From positions 74,901,060 to 74,965,059 of the forward strand of contig OU744721.1 of the NCBI GenBank assembly GCA_916613615.1: a DNA stretch of 64,000 nucleotides, read 5' to 3'. Made by a program: the position numbers and the translations under genes. The notes under the pieces were generated by a model. It ran no database searches. It worked only from the letters and a program-made list of their open reading frames with translations, and was not told the DNA's origin. Source of the DNA: Steromphala cineraria (Eukaryota > Mollusca > Gastropoda > Trochida > Trochidae). This document shows, piece after piece, positions 24,145 to 38,140 of this stretch (its first letter is position 1; each line of letters starts with the position of its first letter).

Positions 24145-25021
24145 TACACAAAGAACTTAGTTAAGCACCCCCCTATGTTTTCAGAAAAAAGCTTCTGCTA
24201 ATAAACCATACAAAGTTCCAGAAAAACAATTAGGGTTTTTCGATAGAATGATCATTTAGCAATGTAGAAATGAAAACTTCACTCAATTTACGATTCACTG
24301 TCTCTTGATAACTTATTTCCCCAGACTTTGTATTTTTGAAAATCCAAGTTTACTTATAACTGAAAATGAAAGTAAATATTTTTTGCTGCAATATGATAAT
24401 GATTATCCTCTTGACTGAATTGATAATTTTCAGTAAGGACCTCTTAGGAAATGTTCGTCGTTAGAGCAGTCTGAGCCTTCAAAATCACAAAATTATCAAA
24501 TATCAAATTTCAAAAAAGCTTCCCTAAGAAAAAACTTGCGACTCTTTAAGATAATGGCTTATCTAAAGGGAGAAGAAATGTTTGACCCACAAGTCCTACT
24601 CAAAGAATCTCAAATTTACTCACAGATTTGAAAAATTTCGAAATGTTCTCTATTATGGTTGAAAAAGGTACTGACCATTCAATGTCCTGCTAGGCTTTTA
24701 TCGTGCATGATAAAAAAGGTTTCTCTAATTGAAGGTCAACTAGGGATCAAAAATGTTATTTTTGATTGAAAAAATCCAAGGTTTCATGCGTGGTTTCTCA
24801 CCAAAGACAATACTTATATTTTGCCAAATTTCAGTGGTCTCACATTTTGTCTCATATTTTCAATTATTTTGTATTATAAGGATTTTTACGTCAATTAAAT
24901 AGTACATAAAACGGCAATTGTTATATCTAGAGTTGTCAATACATCAAACATATCACAATATTCAAAAAACTCCCAATTTCATTTTACAAAATGGGCGGTG
25001 CTTAATTAAGTTCTTTGTGTA
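24145..25021. mobile_element. 877-bp TA-flanked inverted-repeat element, copy 2
   Basis: Same ends, length and TA flanks (24143-24144 and 25022-25023) as the element at 8907-9783, in the same orientation. Scattered substitutions separate the copies. No ORF. Confidence 0.85.
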
Positions 25022-25023
25022 TA

Positions 25024-26975
25024 TATTGCTGTGATATTGAAACTGAAGGCTAGGCTTTGCTGATTAGATAACGTTAACACATAATCACATTGCGAAAAGA
25101 AAATTGATGTTTTTATGATATACATTTGATAGGTCTGGTTATCATGAAAATAACCAACGTTGACAGATATGAATCATGACATTTGCATTATACAAACTTA
25201 TTATACTTGACACAAAAAGTGCATATACACATTTATCATATGCAACAATACAATTGACAAGTAATGGCTTGAAATAATTGATTCAAATGTATTTCAAGAT
25301 GTTAAACAATTTGATCAACTAATTCAAGATTCAAGATTCAAGATACAGTTTTGGTCATGTTTGCACTTTTATTTTACTTTTAGTTTCCTTGGTACACGTT
25401 GAAACAAAGAAACATGGCAGAAGATCACTGAAACAGCAAAAGAAACATCTCTAACATTTGCGCCTTGTGACAGATTTATACACATTGCACTTCATGAACC
25501 CATGCTTCACATACTGGAGAGGCCACGAAGTGCAAATTGTCATATGGTGCCAATAAATTGCGTGTTGTGTCTTAAGAAAGCTATTACTAATCAAACTGTA
25601 AAATATTTCAGTTAATAGTGTTTTTTGTGAAATTCAGCAAAAGCCTGTGGATTATCTTTTAATTATCTTCTGATTCAGAATTTCGTAAAGCTTTGATGCC
25701 AGTCAAAGAAACAGTAGTGTAAATGTGTTTCTTATATGCAACCCACTTTCACAAATATATAATGTTATGTAATTGTTGAACTGTTTGATTGGCTTTCTTT
25801 AATTTAGTTGTTCAGGAAATGAAAAGGAAGAATTCATTGCACATTTAACACAGGAACATTATCCCTTCATTATCCTATTTCAAGATAATAAAAAGGTCAA
25901 ATCGTTTCGGGTCGTCAGTTACTAATTTTCGACATGTGTTGCTACTCAAAAGGATGGCTTAGGACACAGTGTAATATTCTAGGGGGAGCAGATCTTGTGC
26001 CTAATTGAAGACATGCAATGACAAATGGTCTACATAACACTCCAATTTACATCTTACATCTTACATGTGGACCCTTTCACTGACCCAGTTTATATAATCC
26101 ATCGTGGTTGTTATATGTAAAATTCAAATAATGTGTTGAACAATGAAGAAAGGAATTGCAGGAAGGAGGAATATATGTTATACTTATATGAACTATGTGA
26201 GACAAATCCGCAGACTGATCATTTAAAATGAAATAGATTTTACCTTCATCCTGTGTAGAATAGCTATCGCATCTAGTTACAAAGCTACCAGTATGGATAA
26301 CTACATTGTATGTAAAAGAAAACAAAGCACACTTTTCAAACACTAAAAATCTTATTCACGCCGTCATGATATGTTTCTAAGTTATCCATCACACTACAGA
26401 TCATGATGCAGGATAGATGTTGTGCCTTATCATATATTGTATACGTATCAATAAAGGTTTTTTTCCAACTTAATCTTCCCCGATTCCTTTTCAATAAAAT
26501 TTAAAATCAGATGTTCATTTCTTAATAAAGAAAGATATTTCATCTGCATCATCGAATAAATATATATTCCTGCTCTGCTCAAAAAAATAGACATGACATT
26601 CAAAACTTTGGTCGGTTAGTAGGCTATTACTTCATGCATTTTGTGAATAACTGAAAATTGAAACTTTAACAATCAATAACGATTTCTTTAAACGAATGAA
26701 AATATTGCTATATCAATGACAATAACTTTTGCTTTTATGGTGTGTTTGAGGTTGAGATTGTAGGACGAAAATTAAAAGATTGAAAACCATGTAGTAGAGA
26801 TGATTAAGTCTACAAATATATCCATCAAGTTTCTTTGTTCAATTACGTCAAGTGGTCAAAATACGAAATCTCATTCAAGCTCCAAAGCATTCTTGTAGTA
26901 CTTTCTCTATCTAACTAACCCATTATTTGAATCTAAATAGAGATGTCCCATGAGTGTCCATGACATATTTTGTTA
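25024..26975. other. No gene seen
   Basis: AT-rich. Contains a short tandem ATTCAAG repeat near 25322-25343. The 88-codon ORF at 26077-26343 (minus) has no family features. Confidence 0.45.
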
Positions 26976-27051
26976 ACGACACGAGTGCCTTGATATTAGT
27001 ATTTCCCGAGCGAGAGCGAGGCAGATACTGATATTTAGGCACGAGTGTCGT
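26976..27051. repeat. Foldback hairpin with GAGCGAGAGCGAG loop
   Basis: Arm 26976-27002 (ACGACACGAGTGCC...) pairs with 27025-27051 with a few mismatches. The 22-nt loop contains CCGAGCGAGAGCGAGG. Confidence 0.75.
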
Positions 27052-28729
27052 AAAGATAGCATGTGACGGGCAGGGATATGACATTTTCTTTATAACTGTA
27101 GTGGCAAAATTACAATAAATAATTTATTAGTCAAAACCTTCTCAGCATAGGTAGACTAGCCGTCGCCAGCTTCTATAGATTGCAACATCATAGGCGAACC
27201 GTGAAGTAAAATCGTTCTTTTAAACGTGACGTCACAATGAAAAAGTGATCTGTTGCCCTAGGCCATTATATGAAAAATATGAACATCAATATGACTGATT
27301 TTGTAGGTACTAAGCCGTGTTATTCATTTAAAAGCTGTTGATGAAGACAGTTATTATAGTCGACATCATACATATATCATTTTGTCGACATTTATATTGA
27401 AATAATTATTTCTTTTTATAATTTATTTTTTATCAATCCTATATTCATTTCGTATGGCATAGGCTTGTTTACGTACATGTTTCTTGATTTAATCTGAGTA
27501 CAGTAAAGGAACTGCGCAATTAGAAATGATATATGATAATTACAAAAAATGCGACATCATACATCTATCATATTTCATTTCTGAAAATGGCAAAATCCTA
27601 ACCAGAGGGCGTATTTGACGTATTAAAAGTTTTCAATTTCTTAAGATGTAAAGGGCAAAATCTCAGTTGTTGGCGTAATTAGAAGTACATTGTTTTTAAC
27701 ATGAATCTATTTGGATAATGTACATGCAGCTGTTTATCAAAAGGTTGTTTCTATCAAGTGAAAATAGTGTATATTATGTGCTCGTAAGTTCGACTTATGT
27801 AACTTCCACCTGTAGATACGAATTTCTGTGTGGACAAAAATAAACATGATCTGATCACATAAAATGATATGGATATACACTACACAAAAAAAGAATAGGA
27901 ACACTCAAGTAATAATATCATTTGCAGTAACTTTAAATGTCAGCAGCTATAAGAGACGACTTTTGTTTGAATTTATATGCATAACAACATGACTACCTGA
28001 CATTTGGCTACTGATCTTTAAACATTAAAGATATTTTTTTTAATTTAATTAACTTTGGAATTTTAATCGCATTTGTTCAGGACAATGTCTTACTCAAGCT
28101 TTTTCCTACCAGGGATATAGCCTTCAAAGTGATAACGTCACCAAAGACAAGACCGCAATGTTTTGAACCTAAGCCATCTGACATCCGGTGACTTTCATTT
28201 TCGACCCCTGCAACCACGACATTAAGCAAAATACAGAAAATGAGTCACTTGCATTATATGATTCCAATATGTCACTAAGATAGTGTCTATTTATGAAAAT
28301 ACATAACCATGTGTTGATATATTAAATATATAGGGGACAAAATGCAAATGTTCCTTAGATTATTTGGAGAAGTATATTTTTATATGATATTTTTTATATC
28401 ATTGGAACACATTAAGCATATTTTTGTGGAACACTGGAGTGTTCGCTTCTTACATTTTCTGTTTACCTTTTCGAAAATCAAACGGATATTTGTATACTAA
28501 TCCCACTGTGCCTCTGGTATTACTAAAATATGAAATGAAACTCTTTAAAATATCATTTAGCACATTTGCTTGAAAGAAATGAAAAGTAAACAGATATAAT
28601 GTCTGACTGGATTAAATCACTTTGGTGGTATCTGATAGGGAGCAGACACCAAATTTGTCATATTTGATACTCCGTATCAATTCTGTTTGTAGCATTATAA
28701 TTTTCATATCAGTTATCTATGTGGATGCT
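27052..28729. other. No gene seen; possible decayed DNA element near 27884
   Basis: ACACTACACAAAAAAAGAAT followed by GGAACACTC at about 27883 resembles mariner-type termini, and a loosely inverse GAACACTGGAGTGTTCG lies near 28429. No transposase is readable between them. Otherwise unremarkable AT-rich DNA. Confidence 0.3.
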
Positions 28730-31220
28730 GATAGCTGAATACTGTTTGCTGATATCAAACTTCAAAGGAACCATCACCCTGGAACATGAAACTGTTGATT
28801 AAATGCAGCTCTTTAATGCATTCTCGTTATTGCAAAATAAGCGATTTCTCATCCGACAGTCATCACAATATTGTTTGTCAGTAAAGTATATCCACAAATC
28901 ATTATAATAATCAATATTTTAAACGTTAATATCATTTTCCCTGTACAAATAGGGTATAAACCTACGTCAACATTTTCGAATGAAGGCTTTGAAACACGTA
29001 AGTAGATGGATGTGGTCAATATTAAATCAAGTTTTAGAGAATCAAAATTCGCGTCAGGTTCTTTCTTGATCATAGTGTGATCCCTCTTGTTGCTACTTGG
29101 CTGTGAATAAAACGTAACAACTTCTGTTGTCGTATCAAACTTGCGTTTTATCTGATTATTCTCCTCAAAACAAGTTGATTATAAACTTAAAGCTGATAGC
29201 CTCTCGTCATCAGTGAAAAATAATTGTTTGCGTTTAATAAATGGTACTTAAATTGTCAAAAATCAATTTTAATTAAAAGTATATATATGTATGAAATATA
29301 AAAATTATATTAAAACAGCTTATAAATAGATTATGTATTACTATCACTCTTATTCAAACCTAAGTACGTATTAATTAAGTAGCATTGTGAATGTCGAAAC
29401 ATTTTCAATTCTCCTTCTCAAATTACCTAAAAACGAGCTTCCTCTTCTTATAAAGTCGGTAAGGTCTCTGAAGATGAATAATTAATTATGAGAATAGATG
29501 TGACCTTTCCAAAAAACAAAAAGGGAGATGGAGGAGATCAATTTGTTAATTTCTTATAGTAGAACTTCGTTTCATTGAAAATATGTTATCAGACTTATTC
29601 GTTTCTGCGTCAAAACATTCGTCTCAATAACAATGACAGAACCCTACTGAGACTCAACATCCCTTGTATCAAATAAAACGTAAATCCATCTTAAGGTTTA
29701 ACGAATGCTTCTTTTTTGAAATATGGTTATCCTAAAATTCAACCTTACGGACGTCATAAAACTTAAATAATACTAATTTAAGATGATATAGAGCGCAATG
29801 TTAACGCCATACAACGCGGCTTTATAAGGTTATGTGTGATATAACTGTATAAGCATTATTAGATATAATTTATGGACAACATATTTCTGCCATTCTTGAT
29901 ATAAGGACATTTCTTATGAATTTTACGGCAATTATTGGAATGATGTTTTTCAGTTCATTTTTCAAATATTATATAACTTAATGACGTTGAATGATGTTAC
30001 ATATGTATTCTGTCTATTTTCGCCAAAAATACGAACTTCCTGAGCAATGTCGTCAGTTAAATATGTGCTTCAATTGACTGTAAATTTCATATTTTCAACG
30101 ATAGATGTACACTATGTGTCTATTCAAATGATGGTGATAAGGATTTATATCGACAGTCGCCACTTAAAATGATTGTAGTGTCATTTAGCAGCCATTCCAA
30201 TGGACGAATGTCATTTAGAACATGCCAGTCTTTAAGGGAAATGTAGTGCAGTTTATGTGTCTTTAGTTATTAGTAATGGCAACAAAATTAGCTTAAAGAA
30301 CGCCATTACCCCATAAACACTTTTATAAAAGAAAGAACATGAAGGTATATTATATAACATAGCGAGTTGCTATATTTATTGCAACGTTTGGAAGCCTACT
30401 ATAGATTGAATCCATTCCAAGGGAAACACGTTTTTCAAACAATAACCCTATACTCTATAATGCTTTATGTTTGTGTGTTATATCAAAATAGCTTGACTTG
30501 GATTGTCACATCACTTTTCAAAATCAGAAATATTCCACTAAACAGAAAAAGGATACCAACACCTTCCAGCCTTTGTCGAGGCATCATTTACCATCATAGC
30601 ACGTCCTTATGTTCATCCATTACTCATTGCATTCACTTATTGATTATGAAACTTCTTGGTAAGGCGGTTGAAAGTATGACATTGGATGATTTCAAATATA
30701 ACAGTCAGTTTTAAGCAATTCCTTCCACTGAAAGCAGTATAATAAGGGTTTAGGAATCATGTGAATAAAAAAATATACATTTCTCCTTTTGAAATAGAGG
30801 TTATGACCCACCAAGTTCCTTTTTACAATATCTGACTATGTACCAGTAATGATAGTGATGATAATTTTAAAAACATAAAAACCCGATTCAGATTCCTATT
30901 CATTACTTGAACGTAACGATTTATTTGGTTGTAAATAGCATATCAATAAACTGTCATAAACAAACTGAATAAGATTCCGAATATTTTTACTGAAAATGGC
31001 AGTCTTAGAATTTCCGTAGAGAAATGGTGACAGATTGTTTCATTATATTTTTCAAGATTCACGGCATGCCCGTACTTGATCCATGTCTGATCGCCCGGCT
31101 TTTGTATGTATGAGGGAAATATGCCATGACCTTAGCGCAAAGACCTTTTATAGAGTCCCTAGAGTCGTTACCAACTAGCTTGTAATCTGCTTGTGTATTT
31201 TCAGGAGCTGGCATCACATT
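28730..31220 (+). repeat. Segmental repeat unit, most diverged partial copy
   Basis: Two blocks tie it to the units at 41-49 kb and 54.6-63.7 kb. GCTGATATCAAACTTCAAAG with GAAACTGTTGA lies at 28738 (also 43652, and 62082 in part). The block TTCA.GATTCA.GGCA with CTTGATCCATGTCTGATC, TTTTGTATG.ATGA and ATTTTCAGGAGCT spans 31052-31210 (also 48963-49110 and 63540-63700). The intervening sequence is too diverged to align by eye. The 115-codon ORF at 30367-30714 is not conserved in the other units. Confidence 0.45.
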
Positions 31221-33162
31221 TTAGTTAAAAAAGTAGTTAAAAGGTAACTAGTTTTGCAACGATAACACCTTTAACTTTAAATGCCAAAAGCTAGAAAGAT
31301 ATACCATTTATATAATAATGTTTTGAACGTAAACTTAATGTAAAACCAATGATGAAGTATAATGTTTTTACAAGTGTTACTTAACTTAAATGGGTTTCGA
31401 AAGTTTTGAAAGTTTGAAAAAAAGAGTTGGAGCAGGTGCTTTAAGTGACAGACAATCCTCAAACAATTATTCCTGCGCAGTTGCAAAAAAACATGTATCA
31501 GCCAAAGATCAGTAGGTATTTTGAATGTTCATGTATCATAAAAGTAATTTAGGATTGTGTACAATAACACATTATTTCGTCAAACCTTACACGCAACAGG
31601 TACTGTTGCAAGAAATAATCTTCTGCATCCTGCATATCAATATTAGCTTACATGGTTTTTAAAGCTATCATTTAAGGGAAAAACTAATTGTACCATACAT
31701 TTGTATATCTAATGGAATTGGGAACTATTTGACAATCTTAGACATTTAGAGGTTCCCAAATTTCTGGTCATGACTTACAATGTGTTTAAAACTTACAGGC
31801 TGATGTCCAGAGTGATCTAGTATTTCTTTTCAAGCTTATATATTTATAATCTTCAAGATGTCAAATCAAAGCCATTTAACAATATCATTTTCAGATAATA
31901 AAATTTCACCTCAAATAACGTCAATACTTATTGATTGATATAATTGTTTTCAGATTTTGTATTATACGTGTAGAATAACTGCGTGAATTTTTGATATATG
32001 TCACAACTGACCAGTTCATCAGGCAGTAAGCACCTTGGTTGCATTAATAAGCATTATTAGTTGATCACTTTATGTCCAATAAAGCGTTTTGAAGTATTAA
32101 CGAACTTATATTGACGAAATTGGCAGAATGAGTTTATATAAAACAATAAACCTAAATAGACATCACTTTGGGCAAAACTATTTATATCTGGAGCTATTGT
32201 GTGATATTGTTGGTGTTTAGACCGGGATTAGAGGTTTGTTACCAATTCTGAAAATGTTTCTTTCAAATACATTGTTGATGACCAAATTTAGTTTCAAAAC
32301 TTTCAAAATAATTTTGTGAGTTGGCACACTCATGTAAATGACCAATATTAACTGACTGACACACAAAAATGACTAGTCAATGCAGGTGATATCTGGAACT
32401 TGACACAACTCAATGATTGAATATTCAAGGAATGACAATTAAATGATGTACGTACATTTGATTTTCTGGAAATACATCTTGATTATACGACGATAAACTT
32501 TTAAAATAATTGTGGGTACGAGTTTACCGTTTTATGTTGGGTAAGATTTGTTTTTTTGTACGAATTCTCGGTGGGGACGAGTTCGTTTTTTGAACGAATT
32601 CACCTACAGCCGACGTCATAATTTTTCATTTTTCATTACAATCATGTAAGCGTTGTTACTTGGTAACGTTTTATTCTCCTGTCTTGGTCACCTATCATTG
32701 AAATGGAATTTCTCACCAATGCTAAATCTGCTTTTTTTCAATATCACAGCAAACAATATTTGACATAAACCTGTCGCATGTACCCTACATATTTCAAATT
32801 AATATCCATTAGCTTGTACCATTTGGATTCTCTGTGAACCTTATTTATTCAATAACATGAATTCTTGTAGTTTCCACATCACAGCTGTTAATGTTTGATA
32901 TTACCCTGATGCACAGCAACTCATCGATTAGTCTGCATCACGTGCTGATACATGAGGCTAATCAAGCAAATACATTCTTCTGGGTCGAGGTCATGTGTTT
33001 TCGATGTGAATTAGATGCTTTAATTAAGCCTATGTCTGTCAGCATATATAACCATAATACTGTACAAATCATTAATCAGGAGATGCCATTTCGTCATCAT
33101 AACGAAAAAGGCAACGCAAAAGTTACATCGCTAAATAAGTTTATTTGACTTTTTTAAGCTCC
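31221..33162. other. No gene seen
   Basis: AT-rich. A cluster of ACGAATTC/ACGAGTTCG short inverted motifs lies at 32515-32605. The 85-codon ORF at 32891-33148 is unrecognised. Confidence 0.4.
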
Positions 33163-36100
33163 CCCGTTTCACAAAGGCCTCCTAAATTTAGGAGGTCGTA
33201 GCATATACGACCTTGTTTACGACCCTCTTACGACATGCCTTACGACCGTTTCACAACGGGGTCGTATCCATGTCGTACGACCGGGTCGTAAATCCATGTC
33301 GTATATCCAGTCAGAGGTACATGTTGCATAGCAACAGATGATTTAGCCAGGACGGGCACCTGTTTCCTCAATTTTGTATATATTTCACCTCTCTGTCTCA
33401 ACAATATAAACAATTTGATAAATTTTCATCAAATAATTCACTTTTTGAATGCATGTTGTTCTATAACAAAGTTTTAATTCAACAAAATAATAAACATTCG
33501 AAAACCAAAATTGAAATAATGATTAAAGAACAAAATAAAGATTTTCGGATAAAATCTATGAGATTTGAACTTGTAAACACTTTCGTCTGAAAACAATAAC
33601 ATAGAAAGCATGAGTTAATTCCCTTACTTTCCTTCTGTCGCGTGACGGGAATGCCGACGGTAAATGTCAAAACACTTAAAAGATCCTTGATCGGTCACCA
33701 TGAGCCTGTTAAACTTGGTTGAAGTGTTTTGAAAATATGAATCATCTGTCAACGGATACTTTGGTAGAACTCGGCCTCATTGAAAAATTAGGTGGGTGAA
33801 GATTGGCACTGTCTTATTTCAGGTAAAACATGAAGCGTTAATAAAATATCTACTGTAGGGATTTCAACATTTTAATGTATATCTTAATCAATAGCATATA
33901 AATAGATAACTCATGCTGCCAACTGTAAAATACTTTCCAATCTGAGTCACAATTGTTCATGAATACAATATAATCCTTTGCTTGAACTGTTTGATTTGTA
34001 CTGTATACAGATTTGTCTAATTTCAAGCATTTCTATAAGATTAGTCTTGTAAACAAGACTATTACAATTATGATATTCTGTTTTGCATGTCAAGTGCAAG
34101 AAAAGTAATTTGATTTTAAACAGAATTTTTCAAACAAGGATAAAAATAGTTTTTTTCAAATCAGTAATCTCTTTAAGTTTTAGATTGTCAAATAAAATTT
34201 CATATAAATTTATCAATCCCAGTGAAGAAAAAACATTCACCAACAAAAGGAAAGGAATAGTGTATATTATGATTACATGTTCAAATAAGTAAGTAAACTA
34301 TACAGGGGCACTCTTCAGTCTATCATAGATATTCTCAGTGAATCTAGAATCTAGTTATAATGACTTCTCAGCCTAGTACACACTAAAACAATCTATCATT
34401 TGTGTGTAGCAGAAGGAAAACAAATGCTGCATAAAATCCATGAATTTCAAACAATATTGTTTCAAGAATATAATATGCACATGTTTTGCATAAGTTACAA
34501 ATTTTATACTATATAGGATTAAAATAAGAATTTGTTGTTTTTTAAAATGAAATAGAAGTGTATCCTCTAAATGTACTTTATACTCATATTTGCACATATA
34601 ATTTGTGGCATAAGCTCAACAGGCTCCAATTACAAGCTGAATTCCTAAATTAAATTTGTTTTAAATATTTGTTTAATTTAAAAGTTGTTGGGAATTATGT
34701 GTAAGATTTTCACTTTGTACAGCAAAACAAAAGATAAATCATTACTGACTGATCCCATAAGCTAACAGTGATTATCTTTGAGACATTGTTTTGGGCCAGT
34801 AACATGATCTATGAATAAAAATTTCATTGTTGGAAGATTAATACAAATAATTGTTACATAATTTAAAATGTTTCTTAACTGATTATAAAGTATTAACCTA
34901 ATAGAGTTACTTGTACTAACACATCAGTGATTACAACAAAATAGGCAATCAATAATATTCTGTGTGGCAATAACAGGTAAGTTTATTCACAGCTTATGAA
35001 TATTAAAGACTATATTTTATCATCAAGTGCAGTTTGTTGATATCTAAATCATGTTTATCTACCACCATATGTGGAAATAAGGAAAGATAATCAATATTAC
35101 AGAATAACACATTAAAATTGAGTATTTAAATATATATGAAATGATGAGTACAGTGGATGGACTATTTTAGTCTTTATATTACAAAAAATGTTATTTGATT
35201 ATTTTCAAACTCCTGTGCTGGTGTTGTTTCTTGAGGTAGGATCTTTTAGGGATATGTTATAACCATTTTTAAAATAAAGCTTGTCTGTCAGTCCTTCAAC
35301 TGGCTACTTTTTGGTCAGGACTGGTATTTTTCAAATTTTTTCTTTATTTTCTTCAAGGAATTGACCAATTAATTTTAAGATCAGGCAAGGTTTCCAGTCT
35401 TTTTCAACTACACTGATAGAAATTTAATTAAATACTCATAGTAAATGCTAATCAGCAGTTGCTAAAACATAAAACATAAATAAATACACAAATAGACAAA
35501 TTATATATCATCTATGAATTTAATTCCAAATATTGTTATACAATTTCTCTTTATCATATCAATATTTTATTGTCAATTCTGATTTTATACAGCTGAGCTG
35601 GAATATGCATAGAAATTTTAAGCTAGAAACATGTGTGGCTTTTTAAATGTAGACATTTTAATACATAAACTGACCATTTTTTTAAATCTAAAAATAGATG
35701 AACATATTTCACCGAGAATATGTAAAAAGGAAAGTTCAAGAACTACTAAATTTCATTAAAGAGATATAATTTACACTAATACAATGCAAATCGTCATAAA
35801 ATTATATTCTTGAAAACAAGAGCCTATATAAAGTCTAGAAAAGTGACCAGCAAAGTGACGCTTCATCACAAATATCTAGCCTACTATCTACGAATTAAAG
35901 GCTAAGCTACCTGTATGTGTGCTATTAATTCTTTTTTTCCCTTGACAATCATTCACTAACGAAAAACGTACTAATTATCTTCGAATATTATTAATAGGCC
36001 AGGACCATTAGTTAAAAGATATGGACAACCCGGAAAAAAATAGTAGAAAGCTGATTTTTTCTGGAGACCTTCAAAATATCACCCTTACATTAATGGCACA

Positions 36101-37118
36101 AAGTTCTGCGAATTCTAGGTGGTGGCTTTTTCAAAATGGCCGCCGTTTCCAATATGGCCGCCAAAGATTTTCTGAATTATTGAATATTTTTTACATTTAT
36201 GTTGTATATTGAATGTTTTATATCAAATGAAAGCTTGTTTGATTACCTTTTCGAAAATGTACTTTGTATTGGTGTAGATAATAACCGAAGTGAAATATTG
36301 ATCAAAATGCTTGCAAAATATACTTTATAACATGAAGACAACATTCAATATATAACATAAATGTAAAAAATATTTAATAATTCAGAAAATCTTTGGCGGC
36401 CATATTGGAAATGGCGGCCATTTTGAAAAAGCCACCAGCTGGAATTTTCAGAACTTTGTGCCATTGTTTTGAGAATGATATTTCTTAGGTTTCCAGAAAA
36501 AATCAGCTTTCTACTATTTTTTTCCACCTCATTTCTAATGGTCCTGGCCTATAAAGTGCGCGGTACATTTAAGAAGCATTGTACTGAATAGAAATCCTCG
36601 CATGTTACAAGTGATTGTTGACATGGAAAGGTGAAGGTCACAGAACCGGCAGTCGCCGCAGTTTTAGACGGCTTGTTGCATGAGTATGCTTTCGTGAAAT
36701 TACATTGTCAGGCATGTCCCTTTAACTACAGTTTTCAAACTATTGTTTGTGACCCTCACATAACTCAATATCATATGAATGACTTATTTGCAACTACAAG
36801 AGTTTGGTTGAATGAGGGGTGAATCCATCCGTCAGTGAATGAAAAGATCGAAGTTCTGACGAATTTTTACTCGACAAAATGTTCGGAAACACAGATAAAC
36901 TATGTTTTTTTTAGTCCAAGCGGGAGCTTGCCGCCATGTTTTTTATAATTTACGACGTCCTAAATGAATTAGGACAGGTCAATCGGGGTCCTAAATTTGT
37001 GGCTGTTTACGACGCAGTGTAAATTTATGGGCTCTTTGTGAAACGGGTAAAAATTGTAAGAGGTGGGCTACGACCTGCTTTACGAGGTCGTAGCGGTAAG
37101 AGGTCTTTGTGAAACGGG
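33163..37118. mobile_element. 4-kb TIR element with subterminal TACGAC arrays, no transposase
   Basis: The ends are inverse copies: CCCGTTTCACAAAGGCCTC at 33163, and GAGGTCTTTGTGAAACGGG ending at 37118. Inside each end TACGAC/GTCGTA recurs many times (about ten within 33200-33305; several in 36950-37093), and a second CTTTGTGAAACGGG lies at 37035-37048. Such clustered subterminal repeats are typical of transposase binding sites. The 3956-bp interior is mostly AT-rich without a readable transposase, and a TA-flanked foldback is nested at 35997-36549. No clear target duplication was found, so exact ends are uncertain. Probably a non-autonomous DNA transposon. Confidence 0.6.
35997..36549. mobile_element. 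TA-flanked foldback MITE, about 210-bp arms
   Basis: Starts GGCCAGGACCATTA and ends TAATGGTCCTGGCC, flanked by TA (35995-35996 and 36550-36551). The arms, about 35997-36215 and 36340-36549, are inverse copies with scattered mismatches around an AT-rich centre of about 125 bp. Both arms contain AATGGCCGCC-type blocks. The two short ORFs, one per strand, encode nearly the same peptide only because the arms are inverse copies; this is not a gene. Confidence 0.85.
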
Positions 37119-38140
37119 CTACTGTTATTCAATGACACATTTCATTGGCGGAAATCATTGACACTGATGCTTATAATTCCTGAATTGACATTGTTTAGGT
37201 AATAATGCCATGTTAAGAGGACTGTCAAACTGAAAACATATAAATCTAACATTAAAGCTTATTCATGTAAAGGAAATCCCCAATTTTGTCTTAAAGTCTT
37301 ATGATCGTGTGAAAATGTCTGTCAAACATGCTATTGTGCAACTTAGAGACTAATTTGTCTTTCCACAAGGTCTGTGTGACATCAAAGTAAATTACAATCA
37401 ATTAGCGTTGAAAGCAAATACTTAACGTAATTACTATATATGTTGAAATAATTTCACACTCTGAAGTTTACACATATCCTCGAACGTTGATTGGTCTAGG
37501 GCATAGATTTACGTCTTTGATCAAACCAAACGTTATTCAAGAATTTGTTAGTAAAAATTACTAATGGAATTGTAATTATAGCTTTATTTTCCAAGTAGAT
37601 TATTTTGATTTGAAAACATTCACTTTTATCATTTGTTTTAGATCATTTGATAGGCTAATCATTTATTGCAAAATAGCCTAGTAGATCTGATCGAACGGAA
37701 CGAGATGAATATTTACATTATGGTCATTATTGAGTACTGTAAAGCGTCTTCATACTCACGATGTATACACAAGAGATGACACTTATCGATAGAGCAGTTA
37801 CATGTCACTAATTACTGTTGTTTACATATTTTGACGAAGATACCCCTGCAAATTGCGGCCAGCATGACACGACGTCTAATGCATAAATGTAAGGCAGATA
37901 ACTCTGATCTCTTGTCCTTGCACGAAGGGATTTTATACAAATTTGCGCTTCATTTAGATATTCTCTGTGCATCATGTCATCTTATCTCATATATAACACA
38001 GACTTATTTTGATAAATATTCAGTTTCTTTTCAAATTGGGATTATTTCTGGTCGCATGTCGCATTGTTACTCGTTCAAAGGAAAAAAACAGTATGTATAT
38101 CACTCTGCCGTTCCATTCCATATATGGTGCGAAATTATAG
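37119..38140. other. No gene seen
   Basis: AT-rich. The 139-codon ORF at 37831-38250 runs into a foldback arm, shows no family motif and is probably chance. Confidence 0.4.

Noticed and set aside
27883..28450. Possible mariner-type element
   Set aside because: Only one convincing end; the proposed opposite end matches weakly and no transposase is readable.
30367..30714. 115-codon ORF on plus
   Set aside because: No recognisable domain and not retained in the related segmental units.
32515..32605. Cluster of ACGAATTC/ACGAGTTCG motifs as a foldback
   Set aside because: The pairing is short and interrupted; no defined element could be drawn.
36021..36527. Two similar 60-63 aa ORFs on opposite strands
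   Set aside because: They are the two arms of one foldback element, so the peptide similarity is a consequence of inverted DNA.
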